64,000 nt of DNA from assembly GCF_900156095.1 (NCBI RefSeq), contig NZ_FTMJ01000001.1, forward strand, positions 496,001-560,000, read 5' to 3'. Position numbers and translations under genes: made by a program. This document shows positions 1-7,688 of the stretch, in pieces; within the stretch, counting starts at the first letter, position 1, and every line of letters begins with the position of its first letter. This DNA is from Aeromonas sp. RU39B (GTDB lineage: Bacteria; Pseudomonadota; Gammaproteobacteria; Enterobacterales; Aeromonadaceae). The notes beneath the pieces were generated by a model. That model had not been told where the DNA came from. It searched no databases and worked only from the letters and a program-made list of their open reading frames with translations.

Positions 1-575
1 TCAGCAAAAGAGGGTTCGCACAGTAGTCGGTGTGGTTTGCCGATCAGTTCATGGCGTTCATAGCCGGTCAGCTGGCAGTAGTTGCTGTTGGCATCCAGCA
101 CGGTGCCATCAAGGCTGAATTCGATCACCGCCTGGGAGCGATAGAGCGCGCTAAGACGCGATTGCTGCGCGGCCTGCTCGTTACGGCTTTGGGTGATGTC
201 CAGCGCCAGCTTGATCACGCCGAGCAACCTCCCTTGCGGATCGGTGATTGGCGTATAAGAGGCGTGGATCCACACCTCTTTACCGCCCTTGCCAATTCGC
301 TTGAACTCACCAGACTCGAGGCGTCCGGCCAGCACCTCCTGCCAGAAGCCATTGTGCTGTGCCCGATCGGCGGGCGTTAGCAGCATAGTGTGCGGTGCGC
401 CGATCAACGCCTCTTTGCTATAGCCGACAAATGAGCAAAAGAGCTCGTTAGCCAGCACAATCGTGCCTTCAAGATCGAATTCAACTATGCCGTAGGCGCG
501 ATCGAGGGCAACGAGTTTGGCCTGAGCATCATAGCCCAGCAGATCGGGGATCCGGGTGCGATTGGCCTGTAACAT
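1..575 (-). CDS. PAS-PAS sensory protein, probable methyl-accepting chemotaxis protein (partial)
   Basis: The gene starts at the ATG at 575 and runs off the left edge, so only about 191 N-terminal residues are visible. A GGAG motif lies 4 bases upstream of the ATG. The visible part holds two consecutive PAS domains, each with the usual turn (GTIVLANELFCSFVGYS near residue 38; GTVLDANSNYCQLTGY near residue 160). The link between them (GVIKLALDIT) resembles PAC motifs. No membrane segment precedes the PAS domains, so this is probably a soluble sensor. In Aeromonas, tandem N-terminal PAS domains of this type usually lead into a methyl-accepting signalling domain (Aer/BdlA-like), but the output domain is outside the window and a GGDEF or kinase output cannot be excluded. 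The ligand is unknown; PAS domains of this class often bind heme or flavin. Confidence 0.75.
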   Translation of the reverse strand, partial: MLQANRTRIPDLLGYDAQAKLVALDRAYGIVEFDLEGTIVLANELFCSFVGYSKEALIGAPHTMLLTPADRAQHNGFWQEVLAGRLESGEFKRIGKGGKEVWIHASYTPITDPQGRLLGVIKLALDITQSRNEQAAQQSRLSALYRSQAVIEFSLDGTVLDANSNYCQLTGYERHELIGKPHRLLCEPSFA

Positions 576-797
576 GGCACTCCATCGGGTAGTCACATCT
601 CCCATTAGGTATAGCCATGATTAATCGGTAATACATCCGGATCTGATACAAACAAAATTGCCCTCAGCCCAGCGGGATGATGGTCTTGCTGTGGGGCGTA
701 AATGGCCGACTGCCGCGCCCCATTTATTATCAATAAGCAATCATGCCTCTTAATTGATTAATCCCACTCATAAGTTCTATCAATCCGAGCCGGCTAA

Positions 798-899
798 TCA
801 GCGCTCGATTTGGGCGATAAAGTAACCGCCATCACGCTTGCCGGTGGCAAGTCCCTCTATCGCTTTGGCATGAATCGTCCGGGCGCTTTTTATCGGAAC
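798..899 (-). pseudogene. Possible C-terminal coding remnant
   Basis: In the gap between the PAS gene and the MFS gene, the minus strand has an open stretch of about 34 codons ending in TGA at 798-800. Its codon use looks like that of neighbouring genes (it ends ...GKRDGGYFIAQIER). It has no ATG, GTG or TTG start in frame and an in-frame stop just upstream, so it cannot be a complete gene. It may be the tail of a gene lost by deletion, or chance. I do not recognise the family. The rest of 576-904 holds only the MFS promoter region; I see no strong operator. Confidence 0.25.
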
Positions 900-904
900 T
901 CCTT

Positions 905-2329
905 ATGAATGCACTCAACCGTTCGGGCTTTAGTGCCCAGCAGTGGCGGGTATTGACCGTGATATTGGTCAGCTATCTGGTCATCTTGCTCGATACCTCC
1001 ATCGTGATTACCGGTTTGCCCGAGATCCGCCAATCGCTGGGTTTTAGCGTGACCGGCCTCTCCTGGGTGCAAAATATTTACACCCTCTGCTTTGGCGGGC
1101 TGCTGATGCTGGGGGCGCGATTGGGCGATCTGCTGGGACGCAAACGCATGTACCTGCTCGGGCTGGCGTTGTTTGTGCTGGCCTCGCTGCTCATTGGCGC
1201 GGCCCAAAGCCCACAGTGGTTGCTGGCTGCCCGCGCCTTGCAAGGCATCGGGGCCGCTATTTTGGCGCCATCCACCCTGGCGCTGCTTTCCATCAATTTC
1301 TCAGAGGGACATGAGCGTACCCGGGCGCTGGCCTATTACGCAGCCACGGCAGGGATTGGCGCGACGTTGGGTCTGGTGCTGGGTGGGCTCTTTGCTGGCT
1401 GGCTCTCCTGGCGGGTGGGATTTTTTATCAATGTGCCGATTGGTATCGCCCTGCTGCTGACCTCGCGTTCGCTGCTGGTAGAGAGTGAACGCCACCGCGG
1501 CGCCTTCGATCTGCCCGGTGCGGTGCTTTCGACCGTCGGCACGGCGGCGCTGGTCTATGGCATCGAGCACGCCGCGACCGCAGGCTGGCAGGACAGTCAG
1601 ACGCTGATTGCTGCGGCGAGCGGTGTGGCTCTGCTGGTATTGTTTGTGCTGGTCGAGCGGCGCAGCGCCCAGCCATTGCTGCCGCTTCGGCTGTTTAATA
1701 GCCGCGAGCGGGTGGGGGCGTACCTTGGCCGGATGCTGTTTCTTGGCGCCATGGTCAGCTTCTTTTTCTTTACCACCCAATTTATGCAAAACGTACTGGG
1801 CATGACGCCGGTGCAGGCCGGGATCGGGTTTATTCCGTTCACTGTGCCCACCTTTTTCTCCTCCATCATGGTGCCGAGATTAACGCGCCGTCTGGGTAAC
1901 AGCGGCGTGTTGTTGCTGGCTCTGTTGCTGCTGGCGATCGGGATGTACCTACTCAGCCACTTAACCGCCGATGCTAAATATCTCTCGGGTCTGGCCTGGC
2001 CCATGCTGCTGCTTGGACTGGGCAATGGTGCGGCATTGGGGCCGCTGACCATCTCGGGCGTGGCAGGGGTTGAGGCGCGGGATGCTGGCGCAGCATCGGG
2101 GCTGGTCAATATGGCGCATCAACTGGGCGGCACCTTGGGACTTAGCATCATGGTGGTGGTGTTTGCTGCGGCGCACCAAAGCCAACTGGATGGCAAGGTA
2201 TTGCTGGCGCATCAGCTCTCGGCCGGGTTTGCCGGCTGCTTGGTGGCGCTGCTGTTGGCCGCATTGGTCACGCTGCTGTGCAATCTGCTGCCAACGCAGA
2301 ACAAGCCGACGTTGGCCGCGGCGCGCTAA
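905..2329 (+). CDS. MFS transporter, DHA2 (drug:H+ antiporter, 14-TM) family
   Basis: This 474-residue inner-membrane protein is almost entirely hydrophobic, with about 14 predicted membrane segments. MFS motif A (GARLGDLLGRKRM) sits near residues 67-79 in the loop between TM2 and TM3. The antiporter-type motif C region (GIGATLGLVLGGLFAG followed by FFINVPIG) is typical of DHA2 exporters such as EmrB and SmvA. It probably exports small toxic or amphiphilic compounds in exchange for protons; the substrate cannot be read from sequence. There is no membrane-fusion partner (EmrA type) beside it, so it probably works alone. A LysR regulator follows on the same strand after a small hairpin and may control it. 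Confidence 0.9.
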   Translation: MNALNRSGFSAQQWRVLTVILVSYLVILLDTSIVITGLPEIRQSLGFSVTGLSWVQNIYTLCFGGLLMLGARLGDLLGRKRMYLLGLALFVLASLLIGAAQSPQWLLAARALQGIGAAILAPSTLALLSINFSEGHERTRALAYYAATAGIGATLGLVLGGLFAGWLSWRVGFFINVPIGIALLLTSRSLLVESERHRGAFDLPGAVLSTVGTAALVYGIEHAATAGWQDSQTLIAAASGVALLVLFVLVERRSAQPLLPLRLFNSRERVGAYLGRMLFLGAMVSFFFFTTQFMQNVLGMTPVQAGIGFIPFTVPTFFSSIMVPRLTRRLGNSGVLLLALLLLAIGMYLLSHLTADAKYLSGLAWPMLLLGLGNGAALGPLTISGVAGVEARDAGAASGLVNMAHQLGGTLGLSIMVVVFAAAHQSQLDGKVLLAHQLSAGFAGCLVALLLAALVTLLCNLLPTQNKPTLAAAR

Positions 2330-2353
2330 CTGCTCACCTATGACCGCAATGGT

Positions 2354-2384
2354 AAAAGGCATCGATCACCGCGATGCCTTTTGC
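2354..2384 (+). terminator. Candidate rho-independent terminator after the MFS gene
   Basis: An inverted repeat (AAAGGCATCG at 2355-2364 against CGATGCCTTT at 2372-2381) is followed by a short T-containing stretch. It lies between the MFS gene and the LysR gene. Confidence 0.45.
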
Positions 2385-2464
2385 CTATGGGGTTGCTGTT
2401 GGGTGCTGGTATTGCCCGGGATTACTTGCATAATCATGATGCATATCATGAGGAGAGCTCATCA

Positions 2465-3355
2465 ATGGCCCGCGAGAATTACAACGATCTGATCGCCTTT
2501 CTGACCGTGGCCAGAGAGGGGAGTTTTACCCGCGCGGCGGCTCAGATGGGGCTCTCCCAGTCGGCACTCAGTCACACCATTCGTGGCTTGGAAGAGCGTC
2601 TTGGGATTCGCTTACTCACTCGCACTACCCGCAGCGTCTCGGTGACTGAGGCCGGTGAGCGACTGCTTACCACTCTGGGTCCGCACTTTCAGGAGATAGA
2701 TGATGAGCTTGCGGCGCTGAGCGAACTGAAAGACAAGCCGGCTGGCACCATTCGCATCACAACCGCCGAGCATGCCGCCGATATGTTTCTCTGGCCAAAA
2801 CTCTCGCAACTGGCCATCGACTACCCGGATGTGCGCATCGAAATCAATGTTAACTACGGTCTGACCGATATCGTGGCGCAAAAATTTGATGCCGGTGTCC
2901 GGCTTGGGGATCAGGTGGAAAAGGACATGATAGCGGTGCGCATCAGCCCTGACTTGAAGATGGTCGTGGTGGGGGCGCCGGCCTATTTTGCTCGTTACCC
3001 GGTCCCGCAGACGCCGCGCGATCTGGCCAATCAAAATTGCATTAACCTGCGTCTGCCCACCCATGACAGCCTGCTGAGCTGGGAATTTGTGCAGCAGGGC
3101 AGTTGGCTTAAAGCCCATGTGGCCGGCCAGTGGGTGTTTAATACTGGCTCGGCCATTTTGCGCGCTGCGCTCACTGGCGCGGGATTGGCTTATCTGCCGC
3201 TCGACGCAGTTGCCCCATACCTTGCCGGTGGCCAGTTGATTGCGGTGCTTGAGAGCTGGAGCCCTACCTTTCCCGGTTATCACCTCTATTACCCAAGTCG
3301 CCGCCAGTCATCGCCGGCATTTCGTCTGCTGGTTGAGGCGCTGCGCATCACCTAG
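2465..3355 (+). CDS. LysR family transcriptional regulator (paralogue A)
   Basis: This 296-residue LysR regulator has an N-terminal winged helix (FTRAAAQMGLSQSALSHTIRGLE near residues 21-43, given here as the core FTRAAAQMGLSQSALSHT) and a C-terminal effector domain. The start is the ATG at 2465, which has GAGGAG about 9 bases upstream and matches the start of paralogue B at 5286; a longer reading from 2381 would add 28 unsupported residues. The ARTTRSVS-like segment after the helix is typical of the subgroup that controls aldo/keto reductases and quinone or redox enzymes. It is very similar along its whole length to the LysR at 5286, so the two arose by duplication. Its target may be the MFS gene upstream or the decarboxylase-like/AKR pair that converges on it. 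The effector is unknown. Confidence 0.9.
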   Translation: MARENYNDLIAFLTVAREGSFTRAAAQMGLSQSALSHTIRGLEERLGIRLLTRTTRSVSVTEAGERLLTTLGPHFQEIDDELAALSELKDKPAGTIRITTAEHAADMFLWPKLSQLAIDYPDVRIEINVNYGLTDIVAQKFDAGVRLGDQVEKDMIAVRISPDLKMVVVGAPAYFARYPVPQTPRDLANQNCINLRLPTHDSLLSWEFVQQGSWLKAHVAGQWVFNTGSAILRAALTGAGLAYLPLDAVAPYLAGGQLIAVLESWSPTFPGYHLYYPSRRQSSPAFRLLVEALRIT

Positions 3356-3385
3356 CCTTGCGCTATCAGCAAGGCAAGGGCGGTG

Positions 3386-4027
3386 TTAAAGCCCTGCCAA
3401 TACAGTGCGGGCTCGCAGCGCTGTATCGCCGCCCACCTGCTCGGTCAATATCTGCACCAGTTGCTGTAGCTGCTGGTGATTCAGACCGGTATTGATGCTG
3501 ATCAACAGGTGTGAGCGCAGCTGCGACTCGGCGCCGGCGATGGCGCTTAGCATCGCCACCGTCGCCACTTCACGGCTCTGCCAATCGAGGTTGTCACGCT
3601 CGAAAATATCACCAAACAGGTGGGTCTTTAAAAAGGTGTCGATGGCGGGCGCAAATTCAAACAGCGGGCCGCTGACCGGCTGGCCGACCAGCCTGGTCTG
3701 GTTGGCGCTGCCGCGCGCCAATAGATCATCCCCGAGCGGCGCCGGATGGCTGGGGGCTGGCCCCTCAAGGTCTTGGATTCCACGCTCTGCTCGCTTGGGT
3801 AAAAGCGCCATCAGCGTTGCCAATGCGTTGATGCTGCGGGGAAATCCAGCATAGGCATAAAGTTGCACCAGCACTTCTTTGGCCGTACTGACACTCATAC
3901 CGGCATCAAGCCCCTGCTCCAGGGCGTGAGCCAGTTTGCGCTGATCGCCGGCGGCGGCGAAGGCTGCAATCGGAATGATGGCTTGCTGTATCAAAGGCAG
4001 GTCGCGCTGTTCACTGTGGTGGGTCAT
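3386..4027 (-). CDS. Carboxymuconolactone decarboxylase (CMD) family protein
   Basis: A 213-residue soluble protein with two CMD-like helical repeats (residues about 20-90 and 130-200). The second contains the family-like segment REVATVAMLSAIAGAESQLR. It lacks the CxxC pair of AhpD-type members, so a peroxidase role is unlikely; it resembles the acid-inducible CMD-like proteins that sit beside aldo/keto reductases in many proteobacteria, whose reaction is not known. The chosen start (ATG at 4027) has AGGAG about 8 bases upstream; an upstream in-frame start at 4087 would add 20 residues without a clear ribosome-binding site. It lies 72 bases downstream of the aldo/keto reductase on the same strand and is probably co-transcribed with it. 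Confidence 0.8.
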   Translation of the reverse strand: MTHHSEQRDLPLIQQAIIPIAAFAAAGDQRKLAHALEQGLDAGMSVSTAKEVLVQLYAYAGFPRSINALATLMALLPKRAERGIQDLEGPAPSHPAPLGDDLLARGSANQTRLVGQPVSGPLFEFAPAIDTFLKTHLFGDIFERDNLDWQSREVATVAMLSAIAGAESQLRSHLLISINTGLNHQQLQQLVQILTEQVGGDTALRARTVLAGL

Positions 4028-4099
4028 CAAGCTGGCTCCTGATAGATGATAAATGGCTGGCGTGCCTGCCATCTGCCGGGCAGGCACGCCGCGAATGTC

Positions 4100-5107
4100 T
4101 CAGATCACGCGGCCTTCCACCGGATAACCGGGATCGGTGTAACCGGGTGTGGAGGTGTGTCCGGGCGGGACCAGCGAGTTGATAAATGCCTCGTCTTCGG
4201 CAGTGAGTTGCAGCGCGAGCGCATTCATGTAGCTATCCCAGTGTGCCTCGGTACGCGGCCCGGCAATGGTTGCACTCACCAAGCGGTTTTTAAGCACCCA
4301 GGCCAGAGCGAACGCCACCGAGGTGGTACCGCGCTCTGCCGCATAGTTGGCGATCTGTCGGGCGATATGCAGGGATTCGGGGCGCCACTCGGTCTGCATG
4401 ATGCGTCGATCGCCTCGTCCAACGCGACTGTCTGCAGGTGGCGGCGTATCCACCGCGTATTTCCCCGACAACACGCCGCGCGCCAGCGGGCTGTAAGACA
4501 CAACGCCAAGACCATAGTGGCCGGCTGCCGGGAGTTGTTCCCGCTCGGCGCTGCGATCAACGATGTTATAAAGCGGCTCGCTGGCCACCGGGCGCTCGAT
4601 ACCCAGTTGGTCGGCCAGACGCACCACCTCGGCAATGCGCCAGCCATGGAAGTTAGAGAGGCCAAAGTAACGGACCTTGCCCTGGCGGATCAGATCCCCT
4701 ATCGCACGAACGCCCTCTTCCAGTTGTAATCCCGGGATGGCGCGGTGGAAGTAGAGCAGATCGAGATAGTCCGTCCCAAGGCGCTTGAGGCTGGCTTCAA
4801 CCGACTGGTAAATCCATTTGCGCGAGACACCTTGCTGGTTCGGGCCAGCATTGGGGGAGGCCGGGAAACCAAACTTGGTGGCGACCACCCAGCGATCACG
4901 GTCAGCGGCGATGGCTTGCCCGACAATCTCTTCAGAACGTCCGGCATGGTAGACATCGGCGGTATCGATAAAGTTGATTCCCTGCTCGCCGGCTTTGGCG
5001 ATGATGCGCTGTGAGGTGGCTACATCGGTTTCGCCACCAAACATCATGGCGCCAAGACACAGGGGGGACACTTGCAGGGCGCTGCGCCCCAGATAGCGGT
5101 AATTCAT
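4100..5107 (-). CDS. Aldo/keto reductase
   Basis: A 335-residue (beta/alpha)8-barrel NADPH-dependent oxidoreductase. The expected AKR tetrad is visible: Asp and Tyr in IDTADVYHAGRSEE (near residues 47-60), Lys in VVATKFGF and His in LLYFHR. The length and the N-terminal YRYLGRSALQVSPLCLGAM are typical of the YajO/Tas-like branch of AKRs. It probably reduces aldehydes or ketones; the physiological substrate is not evident. It is transcribed away from the LysR gene at 5286 across a 178-base intergenic region, the usual layout for a LysR-regulated enzyme, and appears to form an operon with the CMD-like gene downstream. Confidence 0.9.
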   Translation of the reverse strand: MNYRYLGRSALQVSPLCLGAMMFGGETDVATSQRIIAKAGEQGINFIDTADVYHAGRSEEIVGQAIAADRDRWVVATKFGFPASPNAGPNQQGVSRKWIYQSVEASLKRLGTDYLDLLYFHRAIPGLQLEEGVRAIGDLIRQGKVRYFGLSNFHGWRIAEVVRLADQLGIERPVASEPLYNIVDRSAEREQLPAAGHYGLGVVSYSPLARGVLSGKYAVDTPPPADSRVGRGDRRIMQTEWRPESLHIARQIANYAAERGTTSVAFALAWVLKNRLVSATIAGPRTEAHWDSYMNALALQLTAEDEAFINSLVPPGHTSTPGYTDPGYPVEGRVI

Positions 5108-5285
5108 AGCGAATCTCTCAGACAGTGAGGCGACATAGTGAAAGCGCGTAGCGCTCCTTCGTGATGGGCAACACTATAAAAGTTGGCTAAATTGTGCGGT
5201 AGATAGAAAAATCCGCATGCTCTTGTGCAATTAATTCACCAATGTGGCCGCAAACTAGGCGCCGCAAACAGCAAGGCAAGGCGCT

Positions 5286-6203
5286 ATGGCGAAAGAGAAT
5301 CTCAATGATCTGCAGGCATTTGTGGTGGTGGCGCGCGAGCGCAGCTTTACCCGGGCGGCAGCGCAGCTCGGCGTATCGCGCTCGGCCTTAAGTCATAGTA
5401 TGCAGGCGCTGGAGGCGCGACTTGGCGTGCGCTTGCTGGCGCGAACAACCCGCAGTGTGTCCACCACCGAAGCGGGTGCCCGCCTGCTGGATGTGGTGGC
5501 ATCGCGGCTCGATGAAATCGAGCAAGAGCTGGGCGCACTCAGTGACATGCGTGATAAACCGGCGGGAGTCGTGCGTATCACGGCGCAAGATCATGCCATC
5601 TCCACCGTGCTCTGGCCCAGATTACAGCCCCTCTTGGCAGAATATCCCGATATCCAGGTTGAGCTGAGTGTCGATTACGGTCTGATTGATATTGCGGCGC
5701 AGCGCTTTGATGCCGGCGTGCGATTGGGCGATCGGGTGGATAAAGATATGATCGCGGTGCGCATCTCCCCGGATATTCGTATGGCGATCGTCGGTTCACC
5801 CGCTTATTTGGCAAGCCGAAATGTGCCGACAACACCGCAGGATTTGACGGCGCACAGCTGTATCAATTTGCGTCTGCCCACCCACGGCGCTTTATATGCT
5901 TGGGAGTGTGAAAACGCTCAGCAGCAGATCAATGTGCGAGTGCACGGGCAAACCATTTTCAATAACAGCTATCTGATGTTGCAAGCCGCGCTCGATAGTG
6001 CCGGGCTCGCATTTTTACCACTCGACATGGTTCAGCCCCACGTTGCCAGTGGGCAACTGCTCCCCGTACTGGAAAACTGGTGGCCAGTATTTCCCGGTTA
6101 TCATCTCTACTACACCAGCCGTCGCCAGCTTCCACCGGCCATGGCGCTGGTTATCGAACGGCTGCGTGAGGGGAGCGCCGCTAAGCGTGATGGTAGTAGG
6201 TAA
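5286..6203 (+). CDS. LysR family transcriptional regulator (paralogue B)
   Basis: A 305-residue LysR protein with the winged helix at the N-terminus (RAAAQLGVSRSALSHSMQAL near residues 24-43) and the substrate-binding-like domain behind it. It shares long identical stretches with paralogue A, for example FDAGVRLGD, KDMIAVRISPD, CINLRLPTH and FPGYHLYY. It is divergent from the aldo/keto reductase at 5107, so it most likely controls that gene and itself from the shared region 5108-5285. The C-terminus carries a short basic tail absent from paralogue A. Confidence 0.9.
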   Translation: MAKENLNDLQAFVVVARERSFTRAAAQLGVSRSALSHSMQALEARLGVRLLARTTRSVSTTEAGARLLDVVASRLDEIEQELGALSDMRDKPAGVVRITAQDHAISTVLWPRLQPLLAEYPDIQVELSVDYGLIDIAAQRFDAGVRLGDRVDKDMIAVRISPDIRMAIVGSPAYLASRNVPTTPQDLTAHSCINLRLPTHGALYAWECENAQQQINVRVHGQTIFNNSYLMLQAALDSAGLAFLPLDMVQPHVASGQLLPVLENWWPVFPGYHLYYTSRRQLPPAMALVIERLREGSAAKRDGSR

Positions 6204-6484
6204 GGTGTCGCTACTGGGTAGAACAATACGTTCACTCAGATGATCCATTCTTGGCGGGACGCTGATAGGAAGGGTTGCTGCATACTGGGTTATGTATATT
6301 ACGACAAATCAGTTGTCAGCGTCGGATAATATGAATAAGTATGGTCAGTAGTTACTTTGGGAAAGTATATATAGCTGCTATGGAACAACCTAATAACGAG
6401 TGTGACTCGCTTCTTGTTGCAGTAACAGAGGGACATAGCTGCGGATGGTTTAATCGTGATGTAAATCTAACTAATATTTACTTA

Positions 6485-6718
6485 TCAATGATCTGAACGA
6501 AGAGAAAGGTCAGAAAAATGTTCTGCTGCATGGTTAGCGCTGTGGTTTTCCAATAACCACCGATACATACCATCGGTGCTCAGCAAACCCGTTACGTTTT
6601 TCCATGTGGTGCGTTTCTTGTTGTCAGTGCTTAAACAGGCTGAATAGCATATCCACTTATTACTGTTAGGGGCAGTGTGCTTTGAAACGCATAAGTCGCT
6701 GTCGATATTAAATAGCAT
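6485..6718 (-). CDS. Small hypothetical protein downstream of the cold-shock gene
   Basis: A 77-residue protein of unknown function. The ATG at 6718 is preceded by an AAGGAAA ribosome-binding site about 5 bases away, which makes it a better start than the TTG at 6751. It has three cysteines in the N-terminal half (residues near 10, 24 and 28), several tryptophans and a charged, histidine-containing C-terminus. It follows the cold-shock gene by 57 bases on the same strand, so it is probably made from the same mRNA. I do not recognise the family. The surrounding DNA is AT-rich. The remaining gap to the left (6204-6484) shows no gene I can support. Confidence 0.5.
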   Translation of the reverse strand: MLFNIDSDLCVSKHTAPNSNKWICYSACLSTDNKKRTTWKNVTGLLSTDGMYRWLLENHSANHAAEHFSDLSLRSDH

Positions 6719-6775
6719 AGATTTCCTTTTTTTATGAATATTCTCGGGCAAAGATCACTCCCTGCCCTAGCGTTA

Positions 6776-6988
6776 TTAGGCAACAACGCTTACGTTTACT
6801 GCATTTTCGCCTCTTGGCGACTTTTCAGTGATGAAGCTGACGCGCTGACCATCGAAAAGACTCTTATGACCATCGCCCTGAATAGCACTAAAGTGTACAA
6901 AAAGATCTTTGCCACCATGATCAGGTGTAATGAAGCCGTAGCCTTTATCAGCGTTGAACCATTTGACGGAGCCAGTTGTCTTGGACAT
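6776..6988 (-). CDS. Cold shock protein, CspA family
   Basis: A 70-residue single cold-shock domain (OB-fold) protein. RNP1 (KGYGFI, residues 16-21) and RNP2 (LFVHFSAI, residues 29-36) are intact, so it should bind single-stranded RNA or DNA and act as an RNA chaperone or antiterminator. Its length is normal for the family. The 5' region to its right (6989 to about 7300) is long, AT-rich and without a gene, consistent with the long temperature-responsive leaders of csp genes, although I cannot identify a cold box. Whether it is induced by cold cannot be told from sequence. The name cspA, cspD or other cannot be assigned safely. Confidence 0.92.
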   Translation of the reverse strand: MSKTTGSVKWFNADKGYGFITPDHGGKDLFVHFSAIQGDGHKSLFDGQRVSFITEKSPRGENAVNVSVVA

Positions 6989-7311
6989 GTAGAAACCTTA
7001 AAAAAGATTGATAGCTATTGTGTAGCTATGGATATAACAGGTTGGAGAAACTCAAGAGGATTCACAAGGATGTGAACACAGGGGAGGGCTGCTACTTGTT
7101 ACTGAACATTCAGGATAATGTGAATGTTTGACTAAAGTACGTTGTTGGTAAATAAAAAGCAACACATTTTTTAAAATAACGCATATTGATGATTTCTATG
7201 TAACGTCACCTATAGCTCGGTATTTTTAGTCAAAAAAATGACTATTAATGCATTTTAAGCATTTACCTAGATTATGCTGAGCCGCCCACCTGTTTGAGAG
7301 AACCCTTCTAG
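6989..7311 (-). other. AT-rich non-coding leader of the cold-shock gene
   Basis: This stretch of more than 300 bases has no gene. It includes an 18-base perfect palindrome at 7227-7244 (TAGTCA, six A/T bases, TGACTA) and another TTTGACTAAAG-like motif near 7127-7137. On the minus strand it presumably holds the csp promoter and 5' untranslated region. Confidence 0.4.
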
Positions 7312-7578
7312 GGAGATCGCTTCAAAAGTCAGGCGCTACTGACTGAATTAGCATTGCTGGCGAACATGGTCTGCGTCGAGCTTAATCCGGTGCGCGTCAA
7401 GGTGGCGAAGCGGTTAGAGGGGAGTGATGACACCAGCACCAGCCTGCTGCGGGGTCATTACACGGTAGCCGACCCGGCTGTGCGTAACACAGTTGATTTG
7501 CAGATAACAGCGCTTTTCCTGCCTGTCACTGCTGGTGATACATACTTCTCGGGTGTAACCAACAAGCTATCTCGATAG
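7312..7578 (+). pseudogene. Remnant of a REP-associated tyrosine (Y1/IS200-like) transposase
   Basis: The plus frame reads GDRFKSQALLTELALLANMV and then CVELNPVRVKVAKRLEGSDDTS. This matches the conserved C-terminal part of RAYT-type Y1 transposases (typically WEGRFKSQALL...MAYVDLNPIRA...SDYTS). An in-frame TAG at 7309-7311 replaces the tryptophan region just upstream. The N-terminal HUH motif and the catalytic tyrosine are not found, and the C-terminal part diverges from the family. The gene is therefore a dead fragment. Its presence in the AT-rich segment suggests past gene acquisition or rearrangement here. Confidence 0.7.
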
Positions 7579-7644
7579 CACTGGGCCTTGTCTAAAATGC
7601 TAGGTCCCCCGTTTGTGTTGAGAGGATGGTGAAGACTCTAATAA

Positions 7645-7672
7645 GAAAGGCCGACTATTGGTCGACCTTTCT
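7645..7672 (-). terminator. Terminator of the Crd-like operon
   Basis: A hairpin (GAAAGGCCGAC against GTCGACCTTTC with one mismatch) lies just after the stop codon of the 806-residue flavoprotein gene. Read on the minus strand it is followed by TTCTTATT. Confidence 0.6.
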
Positions 7673-7688
7673 CATTTGCTTTAGGGCA

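Noticed and set aside
6380..6496. A 38-codon plus-strand frame left of the small csp partner
   Set aside because: It lacks a clear ribosome-binding site, overlaps the end of the 77-residue gene and shows no recognisable feature.
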